Source: an uncultured Lachnospiraceae bacterium
GTDB taxonomy: Bacteria; Bacillota; Clostridia; Lachnospirales; Lachnospiraceae
Assembly (NCBI GenBank): GCA_902796375.1
Contig: CADBOW010000288.1
Coordinates: 1-15,354, forward strand
DNA length: 15,354 nt
Reading direction: 5' to 3'
This document shows positions 7,919 through 13,349 of this stretch, in pieces; position 1 is the stretch's first letter; every line of letters starts with the position of its first letter. The position numbers were made by a program, and so were the translations under genes. The notes under the pieces are model-generated. The model made no database searches. It saw only the letters and a program-made list of their open reading frames with translations, and was not told where the DNA came from.

Positions 7919-8344
7919 ATGCTGATCAATGTATTAAAGAGCAAGATCCACAGAGCAACCGTAACACAGGCGGAGCTGAATTACATCGGAAGCATCACCA
8001 TCGACCAGGAGCTGATGGATGCGGCGGGCCTGATCGAATATGAGAAGGTTCAGATCGCTGATGTGGATAATGGTTCCAGACTGGAAACCTATGTGATCGC
8101 AGGCGAAGCCGGCTCCGGCGTGATCTGCCTGAACGGAGCGGCAGCGCGCTGTGTCAGTACCGGAGATCGTGTCATCATCATGAATTATGCGCTGATGACT
8201 CCGGAAGAGTTTAAGGAGAATCCTCCGAGAGTGGTATTTGTGGATTGCGAGAATCATGTAACCCGGGCCACACGCTATGAGAAGCACGGGCTTCTGGAGG
8301 ATATGCCGGAGGAGGATGACGGAGAGGACGGTCTGTCCGAGTAA
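7919..8344 (+). CDS. panD: Aspartate 1-decarboxylase proenzyme
   Basis: PanD makes beta-alanine from aspartate using a pyruvoyl group formed by self-cleavage between Gly24 and Ser25. Both residues are present, at exactly these numbers, in YIGSITID. The N-terminal MLxxxLKSKIHRATVT and the later GSGVICLNGAAAR and DRVIIMNY segments are diagnostic. At 141 residues it is somewhat longer than the roughly 126 of E. coli PanD, because of an acidic tail (MPEEDDGEDGLSE). The start at 7919 has AAAAGGAGA six bases ahead. The spacer from panC is 64 bases. Confidence 0.97.
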   Translation: MLINVLKSKIHRATVTQAELNYIGSITIDQELMDAAGLIEYEKVQIADVDNGSRLETYVIAGEAGSGVICLNGAAARCVSTGDRVIIMNYALMTPEEFKENPPRVVFVDCENHVTRATRYEKHGLLEDMPEEDDGEDGLSE

Positions 8345-8350
8345 AACGTA

Positions 8351-8460
8351 GGAATGACAGGGCTTTCCGATAGGAAGTGCCGAAGAACCTGCGGGAATGA
8401 CAGGGCATTCCCATGGGAAGTGCCGGATAACCTGCGGATTCGACAGGGCTTTCGGTTAGA
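8351..8460 (+). repeat. 43-bp tandem repeat, about 2.5 copies, hairpin-forming
   Basis: Units begin at about 8351, 8394 and 8437, each starting GGAATGACAGGG or GGATTCGACAGGG, and the first two end in ACCTGCGG. Each unit carries a small inverted repeat: GGCTTTCCGATAGGAAGTGCC in the first (TTCC/GGAA plus GGC/GCC), TTCCCATGGGAA in the second, and CTTTC/GAAAAG in the third. The bases differ but the pairing is kept. The array fills nearly all of the panD-coaBC gap. Confidence 0.75.
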
Positions 8461-8474
8461 AAAGGAGGTGCGAT

Positions 8475-9683
8475 ATGCTGGAAGGAAAGAAGATACTGCT
8501 GGGCGTGACCGGCGGCATCGCAGCATATAAGATGGCAAATGTGGCAAGTATGCTGACGAAGCTGCATGCCGAGGTTCATGTGGTAATGACCGAAAATGCG
8601 GCACATTTCATAACGCCGCAGACCTTTGAGGTGCTGACCAAGAATAAGGTATATATGGATACCTTTGATGAGGCTCCGGACGATGCGGCACATGTCCCCC
8701 ATATCTCTCTGGGAACCGGCGCGGACTGCATCCTGATCGCTCCGGCCACCGCAAATGTGATCGGAAAACTGGCCAACGGAATAGCGGATGATATGCTGAC
8801 CACCACGGTGCTGCCTGCCCGCTGCCCAATCCTGATCTGCCCGTCCATGAATGTATTTATGCTGGAGAACCCCATCGTTCAGGACAATATCGCGAAGCTG
8901 AAACGCTTCGGTTATCATATCATAGAGCCGGATGAAGGATATCTGGCCTGCGGTTATGACGGCAAGGGAAAGCTTCCGAAGGAGGAGCTGCTTGTGGAAG
9001 CGATCCTGCTTCAGGCGGCGCATGAGCATGATCTGGAGGGGAAGAGTGTTGTGGTTTCCGCCGGACCGACGGAGGAACCGCTGGATCCGATCCGCGTGAT
9101 CACGAATCATTCCTCCGGGAAAATGGGATATGCACTGGCGAAGGCCGCTGCCTGCCGCGGCGCGAAGGTGACACTGGTGTCCGGGCCCACGGCACTGGAG
9201 GTACCTCTGGGTGTGGATCATCGTGGGATCCATACTGCGGAGGAAATGTATCAGGAAGTTACCTCGGCAGCGGAAACCGCGGATATCGTTGTAATGGCGG
9301 CAGCTGTTGCGGATTATACCCCGGCGGAGGTGGCTGATCAGAAGATCAAGAAGAAGGAGGGGGATCTTTCCATTCCCCTGAAGCGTACAAAGGATATCCT
9401 GCTTTCCCTCGGAGAGAACAAGCGGAAGGGACAGATCATCTGCGGATTTTCCATGGAGACCGAAAATCTGCTGGAGAATTCCCAGGCGAAGCTTACGAAG
9501 AAAAATGCGGATATGATCTGCGCCAATTCCCTGACGCAGGAAGGTGCGGGATACCGGGTGGATACCAATATCCTGACACTGATCACAAAGGACGGCATGA
9601 ATCAGCTCCCCTTAATGTCCAAGCGGGAGGCTGCAGACAGGATATTCGACCAGATCCTGTTTCTGATGGATAAAAACGCCTAA
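8475..9683 (+). CDS. coaBC: Bifunctional phosphopantothenoylcysteine synthetase/decarboxylase
   Basis: The 402-residue fusion carries out two steps of CoA synthesis: CTP-dependent joining of cysteine to 4'-phosphopantothenate (CoaB, C-terminal), then FMN-dependent decarboxylation to 4'-phosphopantetheine (CoaC, N-terminal). In CoaC the GVTGGIAAYK flavin loop (10-19), catalytic His76 in HVPHIS, PSMN at 123-126 and Cys159 in LACGYDGKG are all present. In CoaB, AGPTEE (196-201), NHSSGKMG (211-218), AAAVADYTP (275-283) and Lys290 match the known active site. AAAGGAGGTG precedes the ATG at 8475. It is the last gene of the pan operon. Pantothenate kinase, which acts between PanC and CoaBC, must be encoded elsewhere. 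Confidence 0.97.
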   Translation: MLEGKKILLGVTGGIAAYKMANVASMLTKLHAEVHVVMTENAAHFITPQTFEVLTKNKVYMDTFDEAPDDAAHVPHISLGTGADCILIAPATANVIGKLANGIADDMLTTTVLPARCPILICPSMNVFMLENPIVQDNIAKLKRFGYHIIEPDEGYLACGYDGKGKLPKEELLVEAILLQAAHEHDLEGKSVVVSAGPTEEPLDPIRVITNHSSGKMGYALAKAAACRGAKVTLVSGPTALEVPLGVDHRGIHTAEEMYQEVTSAAETADIVVMAAAVADYTPAEVADQKIKKKEGDLSIPLKRTKDILLSLGENKRKGQIICGFSMETENLLENSQAKLTKKNADMICANSLTQEGAGYRVDTNILTLITKDGMNQLPLMSKREAADRIFDQILFLMDKNA

Positions 9684-9686
9684 TGA

Positions 9687-9715
9687 TTGAAAGAGACATG
9701 GGTTTGTGATAAAAT
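9687..9715 (+). promoter_or_regulatory. Promoter of pyrE
   Basis: TTGAAA (9687-9692) and TAAAAT (9710-9715) are separated by 17 bases, starting 4 bases after the coaBC stop codon. The predicted start near 9722 falls within the left arm of the adjoining terminator hairpin. Confidence 0.55.
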
Positions 9716-9748
9716 ATGGCATGAGTGTGTTCGCTCATGCCATTTTTT
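9716..9748 (+). terminator. Rho-independent terminator of the pan-coaBC operon
   Basis: ATGGCATGAG (9716-9725) and CTCATGCCAT (9734-9743) form a perfect 10-bp stem with an 8-base loop, followed by a run of six T (9743-9748). It lies between coaBC and pyrE and should end readthrough from coaBC. Confidence 0.85.
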
Positions 9749-9785
9749 AAATACAGGGTCTCTGATCCTTTGTTCGGGAGGATAT

Positions 9786-10451
9786 ATGGAAGCATACAAG
9801 CAGGAATTTGTTGATTTTATGTTGGAGAGTCAGGTGCTCCGGTTCGGAGATTTTACATTGAAAAGCGGAAGGAAATCTCCTTTCTTTATGAATGCCGGCC
9901 TCTATATCACGGGAACACAGCTGATGAAGCTGGGTGAATATTATGCAAAGGCGATCCATACGTGCTACGGAGATGATTTTGATGTTCTGTTCGGGCCTGC
10001 CTATAAAGGAATCCCCATCAGTGTGGCAACCACCATCGCATACAGTAAGCTATACGGGAAAGAGATCCGTTACTGTTCCAACCGCAAGGAAGCGAAGGAT
10101 CACGGGGACGCCGGGATCCTGCTGGGAAGTCCGATCCGGGACGGAGACCGTATTGTGGTGATCGAGGATGTTACCACCTCCGGGAAATCCATGGAAGAAA
10201 CCATTCCCATAGTGAAGGCACAGGGAGATGTGAAGATCATCGGCCTGATGGTTTCTCTCGATCGGTGCGAGAAAGGGAAAGGCGACAAGGGTGCGCTGGA
10301 TGAGATCCGTGAGCTGTACGGGTTTGAGACGAACGCCATCGTTTCCATGAAGGAGATCATAGGATATCTGGTGGAGAAGGGCGTGATCGACGATGAACTT
10401 AAGAGCCGGATCGATCAGTATTATGAGCAGTATGGTGTAAAGGAAGTATAA
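9786..10451 (+). CDS. pyrE: Orotate phosphoribosyltransferase
   Basis: PyrE makes orotidine 5'-phosphate from orotate and PRPP in de novo pyrimidine synthesis. The 221-residue length is normal. The PRPP-binding motif is VVIEDVTTSG at 124-133; the flexible loop carries Lys-Asp-His-Gly at 104-107; FTLKSGRKSPFF at 23-34 is the typical N-terminal signature. The ATG at 9786 is chosen because GGGAGG (9776-9781) precedes it and the upstream in-frame codons run through a terminator hairpin. No other pyr genes are nearby, and I see no PyrR-type attenuator. A small membrane protein gene follows 20 bases after its stop. Confidence 0.96.
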   Translation: MEAYKQEFVDFMLESQVLRFGDFTLKSGRKSPFFMNAGLYITGTQLMKLGEYYAKAIHTCYGDDFDVLFGPAYKGIPISVATTIAYSKLYGKEIRYCSNRKEAKDHGDAGILLGSPIRDGDRIVVIEDVTTSGKSMEETIPIVKAQGDVKIIGLMVSLDRCEKGKGDKGALDEIRELYGFETNAIVSMKEIIGYLVEKGVIDDELKSRIDQYYEQYGVKEV

Positions 10452-10471
10452 GCGTTAAGGAGGCAGAAGCT

Positions 10472-10621
10472 ATGGAACGGGTATATAAGCAGATGAAGAA
10501 GGCAGGAGTTGCCAATATCACAGTCGGCGTTTTACTGATCGTGATCGGAATCACCATGGGGGTTCTGAATATAGTATCTGGCGGAAAGCTCCTTAGGAGC
10601 AGAAAAGAGATTTTATTCTAA
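10472..10621 (+). CDS. Small single-pass membrane protein, function unknown
   Basis: A 49-codon reading frame starts 20 bases after the pyrE stop, with AAGGAGG eight bases ahead of its ATG, and ends 12 bases before a terminator. A short basic start (ERVYKQMKKAG) leads into one hydrophobic segment (~14-36, rich in Ile, Val and Gly). A basic tail follows (Gly-Gly-Lys-Leu-Leu-Arg-Ser-Arg-Lys). I recall similar short proteins behind pyrE in related Clostridia but cannot confirm this here. The ribosome binding site, length and terminator make it a real gene; its role is unknown. It is probably co-transcribed with pyrE. Confidence 0.8.
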   Translation: MERVYKQMKKAGVANITVGVLLIVIGITMGVLNIVSGGKLLRSRKEILF

Positions 10622-10633
10622 GATCCTATCGAC

Positions 10634-10661
10634 ACGGCAGAGGGATGACCTTTGCCGTTTT
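10634..10661 (+). terminator. Terminator of pyrE and the small membrane protein gene
   Basis: ACGGCAGAGG (10634-10643) pairs with CCTTTGCCGT (10649-10658) through 10 bp including one G-T wobble, with the 5-base loop GATGA. TTTTGCTT follows. Confidence 0.8.
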
Positions 10662-10760
10662 GCTTAGGTTCCGAAATTCCATCAGGCGTTTCGGATACCG
10701 TACGCATTCCAGCGCCGGAGGCGCGAAGCCGGCGTTACATTTTAGGAAGGAGTTTTCACC

Positions 10761-10789
10761 TGTTATGGATAACATAGATATGCGCATAT
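10761..10789. promoter_or_regulatory. Two adjacent palindromes at the start of the Lrp-family gene
   Basis: TGTTATGGATAACA (10761-10774) is a perfect inverted repeat around GG and includes the start codon. ATATGCGCATAT (10778-10789) is a perfect 12-base palindrome four bases later. Lrp/AsnC proteins often repress their own gene, so an operator here is possible, but the second site is inside the coding region and may be chance. Confidence 0.3.
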
Positions 10790-11223
10790 TAAAATGTCTC
10801 AGTAAAAATGCACGACTTCCGGCATCCGCCATCAGCGAAGAGATCAGCCTTTCGGTGTCGGCGGTGATCGAACGGATCAAGAAGCTGGAATCCGCCGGCG
10901 TGATCCGGGGATATACGATCCAGATCGATCAGGAAGTGCTGGGAAATAAAATGGTGGCACTGATGGATGTTTCCCTGAAGCATCCGGATTATTATGAAGG
11001 CTTTGTGGCACTGATCCGCAAGAATAACCGGATCGCGTCCTGTTATTATCAGACCGGAGAATTTGATTTTGTGCTCCGGATCGTAACGGATACAACAGAC
11101 GGACTGGATGAGGTATATAAGGATATCAAGAGCTACGAGGGCGTTGAGAAGACAGAGACACATATTGTTCTTCGGACCATCAAGGAGGAGACGGCTCTCC
11201 TTCCGAATGGTGATCAGAATTGA
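10765..11223 (+). CDS. Lrp/AsnC family transcriptional regulator
   Basis: The 152 residues match the usual length. An N-terminal winged HTH (residues ~1-50; recognition region ~20-40) is followed by the RAM ligand-binding domain (~65-140), with Gly98 in TGEFDFVLRI. Family members form octamers that bind amino acids and control amino-acid metabolism or their own gene. The ATG at 10765 is placed where the HTH begins. GGAAGGAG lies 12 bases ahead, farther than usual, and an upstream in-frame ATG (10645) would run through the preceding terminator. The patatin-like gene starts 12 bases after its stop, so the two are probably co-transcribed. The ligand and targets cannot be read from the sequence. 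Confidence 0.9.
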   Translation: MDNIDMRILKCLSKNARLPASAISEEISLSVSAVIERIKKLESAGVIRGYTIQIDQEVLGNKMVALMDVSLKHPDYYEGFVALIRKNNRIASCYYQTGEFDFVLRIVTDTTDGLDEVYKDIKSYEGVEKTETHIVLRTIKEETALLPNGDQN

Positions 11224-11235
11224 GAGGTTGGAACT

Positions 11236-12096
11236 TTGGATAAGAAAAAACTGGGACTGGTTCTGGAAGGTGGAGGAATGCGGGGGATCTATACCTCCGG
11301 CATGCTGGATGAATTCATGGAGAAAGGGATCCGTGTGGACGGACTGGTGGGAGTATCCGCCGGTATCCTGCACGGGATATCCTATGTATCGGAGCAATAT
11401 GCCCGTAATATCCGTTATTTCGTGAAGTATCGGGGAGATAAACGATTCATGAGCTTCCGGACATTTTTCCGCACCGGAAATATCTGTGAGACGGAATTCT
11501 GTTATTCCGAGATCCCGGATAAGCTGGCTCCCTTTGATTATGACACCTTCCGTAAAAATGCGGAGAAGATGGAGGTTTATTCCACAGCCACAAATCTGGA
11601 AACCGGGAAGCCGGAGTATATACGCCTGACGGATGTGAAGCAGCAGGTCAATGCGCTGAGGGCATCCGCATCCCTTCCGCTGGTCTCCGAAACCGTTGAA
11701 TATGAGGGGATGAAGCTACTGGACGGAGGAACTTCGGACAGCATACCCATTGATTTTATGCTGAATCAGGGCTTTGACCGGAATATCGTCATTCTGACCC
11801 GTCCGGCAGGCTACAGGAAATCTCCGGACCGGACCATGCCGCTGATGAAGCTGAAGTATTCCGAGTATCCGGAGTATATCCGGGCGGCCGAGATCCGTCA
11901 TGAAGCATACAATGCTACCCTGGACCGGCTGGAGGAATACGAGAAGGAAGGAAAGGTTCTGATCCTGCGTCCCAGCAGGGATCTGTCCGTGGGAAGAGCG
12001 GAGCGCAAGGTGGAGAATCTGAAACGTATGTACAAGCTGGGACGTTACGACGCCCGAAAAAATATGGAAGAGATACTGGCTTATGTTAAAGGATAA
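11236..12096 (+). CDS. Patatin-like phospholipase/esterase, TTG start
   Basis: The product has 286 residues of the bacterial patatin fold, which cleaves acyl esters with a Ser-Asp dyad. The oxyanion loop Gly-Gly-Gly-Met-Arg-Gly is at 12-17, the nucleophile Ser41 lies in GVSAG, and Asp163 lies in DGG. No signal peptide or membrane segment is seen, so it is likely cytoplasmic. The TTG at 11236 must be the start: the next in-frame ATG would remove the glycine loop. GAGAGG (11222-11227) is eight bases ahead and overlaps the preceding stop codon. The gene overlaps birA by 14 bases, suggesting coupled translation. The natural substrate is unknown. Confidence 0.9.
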   Translation: MDKKKLGLVLEGGGMRGIYTSGMLDEFMEKGIRVDGLVGVSAGILHGISYVSEQYARNIRYFVKYRGDKRFMSFRTFFRTGNICETEFCYSEIPDKLAPFDYDTFRKNAEKMEVYSTATNLETGKPEYIRLTDVKQQVNALRASASLPLVSETVEYEGMKLLDGGTSDSIPIDFMLNQGFDRNIVILTRPAGYRKSPDRTMPLMKLKYSEYPEYIRAAEIRHEAYNATLDRLEEYEKEGKVLILRPSRDLSVGRAERKVENLKRMYKLGRYDARKNMEEILAYVKG

Positions 12097-12946
12097 GGTA
12101 CTATATGCTCTGGAGGATGCACGGCCGGAGCCCATTTCCGGGCAGCTTCTGGCGGAACGGTTCGGGGTGTCCAGAAATGCCATATGGAAAGTGATCAATC
12201 AGCTGAAGGAGGAAGGACACCGGATCGCATCGGATCGGGCGAAGGGCTATTTCCTGGAGGAGGGTTCGGATCTACTGTCGGTTCCCGGGATCCGTCATTT
12301 CCTGACCTCCGGAGAGGAGCTTTCCATCCAGGTGTATGATGAGATCGATTCCACGAATAATGAGGCGAAGCGCAGGCTCGGGGCCGGTGAGAACCGAAAC
12401 CTTCTGCTGGTAGCGGATAAACAGACGGCGGGCCGGGGAAGGATCGGACATCAGTTTTATTCTCCGGAGCAGACCGGGATCTACATGACCCTCAGCATCG
12501 AACTCCCGGAACCCCTGTATCAGCCGGAACGGATCACCCTGGCAGCGGCGGTGGCGGTGGTTCGTGCGGTTCAGCCGTATCTTTCGGAGGAACTCAGGCT
12601 GAAATGGGTGAATGACATTTTCTACCGTGAGAAGAAGGTCTGCGGGATCCTCAGTGAGGGGATCACGGATCTGGAAACCGGACTGATCCAGCATGCGATC
12701 ATAGGGATCGGATTAAATGTGCGTCCGGTGGAATTTCCGGAGGAGCTGATGGAGATCGCCGGAACGCTGCAGCTTACGGCACCCACCAGAAATGAGATCG
12801 TCGGGCGAATCGTGAATTCACTGCTGACCTTATACAGGGATCTGTCCTCGGATGAGTATATTCGGGAATATATGGCATATTCCATGCATCCGGAGAAAGT
12901 GGCAGAGAATTTAAAATTAGCGGTTGACAGAAAAGAATCCATGTGA
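12083..12946 (+). CDS. birA: Biotin-protein ligase/biotin repressor, C-terminal domain missing
   Basis: BirA makes biotinyl-AMP and attaches biotin to carboxylase carrier domains; forms with an N-terminal HTH also repress biotin genes. Here residues ~5-60 form the HTH (GQLLAERFGVSRNAIWKVI). The catalytic core shows GRGRIG at 117-122, KWVND at 174-178 (usually KWPND), KVCGIL at 185-190 and GIGLNV at 208-213. The protein stops at 287 residues, whereas typical bifunctional BirA has about 320. The small SH3-like C-terminal domain (~45 residues) is absent and is replaced by an unrelated tail (HPEKVAENLKLAVDRKESM). The stop codon coincides with the promoter of the downstream tRNA. A weak GGAAGAGA precedes the ATG, which overlaps the patatin gene. 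Ligase activity may persist, but with altered ATP affinity or dimer behaviour. Confidence 0.88.
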   Translation: MLKDKVLYALEDARPEPISGQLLAERFGVSRNAIWKVINQLKEEGHRIASDRAKGYFLEEGSDLLSVPGIRHFLTSGEELSIQVYDEIDSTNNEAKRRLGAGENRNLLLVADKQTAGRGRIGHQFYSPEQTGIYMTLSIELPEPLYQPERITLAAAVAVVRAVQPYLSEELRLKWVNDIFYREKKVCGILSEGITDLETGLIQHAIIGIGLNVRPVEFPEELMEIAGTLQLTAPTRNEIVGRIVNSLLTLYRDLSSDEYIREYMAYSMHPEKVAENLKLAVDRKESM

Positions 12947-12952
12947 TAATAT
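12924..12952 (+). promoter_or_regulatory. Promoter of the leader hairpin and tRNA-Gly
   Basis: A perfect TTGACA (12924-12929) and TAATAT (12947-12952) are separated by 17 bases. The whole promoter lies over the last codons and stop of birA. Start of transcription is expected near 12959. Confidence 0.8.
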
Positions 12953-12954
12953 AC

Positions 12955-12993
12955 ATCTTGTTGCGGACGACGTCAGGTCGGAAGCAGTAAGAT
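12955..12993 (+). ncRNA. Short hairpin resembling the SRP RNA core, upstream of tRNA-Gly
   Basis: ATCTTGTTGC (12955-12964) can pair with GCAGTAAGAT (12984-12993) over 10 bp, including two G-T wobbles. Between them lies GTCAGGTCGGAAGCAG (12972-12987). This equals the strongly conserved domain IV core of bacterial SRP RNA except for the loss of one CGGAA pentamer after GTCAGGTC. A complete SRP RNA is not present: the segment is only about 40 bases and the tetraloop stem is gone. It may be a decayed ffs copy, a tRNA leader, or a chance match. With a start near 12959 part of the left arm would not be transcribed. Confidence 0.3.
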
Positions 12994-12995
12994 AT

Positions 12996-13067
12996 GCGCG
13001 AGTGGCTCAGCGGTGGAGCATCTCCTTGCCAAGGAGAGGGTCGCGGGTTCGATTCCCGTCTCGCGCT
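12996..13067 (+). tRNA. tRNA-Gly (anticodon GCC)
   Basis: The cloverleaf is complete in 72 bases without an encoded CCA. The acceptor stem pairs GCGCGAG (12996-13002) with CTCGCGC (13060-13066), with discriminator T13067. The D stem pairs GCTC (13005-13008) with GAGC (13016-13019). The anticodon stem TCTCC/GGAGA encloses TTGCCAA with GCC at 13028-13030. The T arm is GCGGG-TTCGATT-CCCGT (13043-13059) with one G-T pair. GCC reads GGC and GGT glycine codons. Confidence 0.96.
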
Positions 13068-13070
13068 CGC

Positions 13071-13098
13071 AGGACTCGAGAGATCGGGTCCTTTTTTT
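13071..13098 (+). terminator. Terminator of the tRNA-Gly transcript
   Basis: AGGACTCGA (13071-13079) pairs with TCGGGTCCT (13084-13092) through 9 bp with one T-G wobble and a GAGA loop, followed by seven T (13092-13098). Confidence 0.9.
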
Positions 13099-13107
13099 GC
13101 GCGATAC

Positions 13108-13147
13108 GGCCGGCAAGCAGGCGTGCTTGCACGCCTATTTGCCGGCC
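13108..13147. repeat. Long G+C-rich hairpin (9 + 8 bp)
   Basis: GGCCGGCAA (13108-13116) pairs with TTGCCGGCC (13139-13147). Inside, AGGCGTGC (13119-13126) pairs with GCACGCCT (13129-13136), leaving a 2x2 internal loop and a TT tip. There is no T-run on either strand, so it is not a standard terminator. A REP-like extragenic element or a protein site is possible. Confidence 0.7.
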
Positions 13148-13157
13148 AACGCTACAT

Positions 13158-13187
13158 CGAGCCGGAGGCATTTTTTCCTCCGGCTCG
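13158..13187. repeat. 11-bp perfect hairpin with T-rich loop
   Basis: CGAGCCGGAGG (13158-13168) pairs perfectly with CCTCCGGCTCG (13177-13187) around the loop CATTTTTT. No T-run follows, unlike the terminators on either side. Confidence 0.7.
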
Positions 13188-13196
13188 ACTGTCTGT

Positions 13197-13246
13197 AAAA
13201 TGCCGAAAAAACACACAAAAGAGGTGTGGAATTTCGGCATTTTTTT
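13197..13246. terminator. Strong hairpin terminator upstream of guaB
   Basis: AAAATGCCGAAA (13197-13208) pairs with TTTCGGCATTTT (13232-13243) over 12 bp, with an inner CACAC/GTGTG stem (13212-13216 and 13224-13228). T-run 13240-13246. The A-run on the left arm lets it also work on the minus strand. It shields guaB from upstream transcription. Confidence 0.8.
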
Positions 13247-13260
13247 GACTTTAAATCAGG

Positions 13261-13289
13261 TTGACACCGCATGATAACTTTGATAGCAT
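13261..13289 (+). promoter_or_regulatory. Promoter of guaB
   Basis: A perfect TTGACA (13261-13266) and TAGCAT (13284-13289) are separated by 17 bases. The start is expected near 13296, giving a leader of about 54 bases, too short for a purine riboswitch. Confidence 0.7.
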
Positions 13290-13349
13290 AGTTGTAATTA
13301 TTATTTAAGAAGAAACTTATAAAGCCAGTCAAGAAAGAGAGTGTGGAAC

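Noticed and set aside
8351..8460. CRISPR-like array
   Set aside because: The 43-bp units are contiguous with no unique spacers, only ~2.5 copies are present, and no cas genes are near.
9749..9785. PyrR-type attenuator ahead of pyrE
   Set aside because: Only one simple terminator hairpin is present. No alternative antiterminator pairing or PyrR-binding loop is seen.
12924..13274. Open frames crossing the tRNA-Gly region
   Set aside because: They run through a tRNA and several hairpins, have no ribosome binding site, and their translations are compositionally odd.
13296..13349. Purine or guanine riboswitch upstream of guaB
   Set aside because: The leader is only about 54 bases, A+T-rich, and lacks the conserved junction and loop sequences of purine aptamers.
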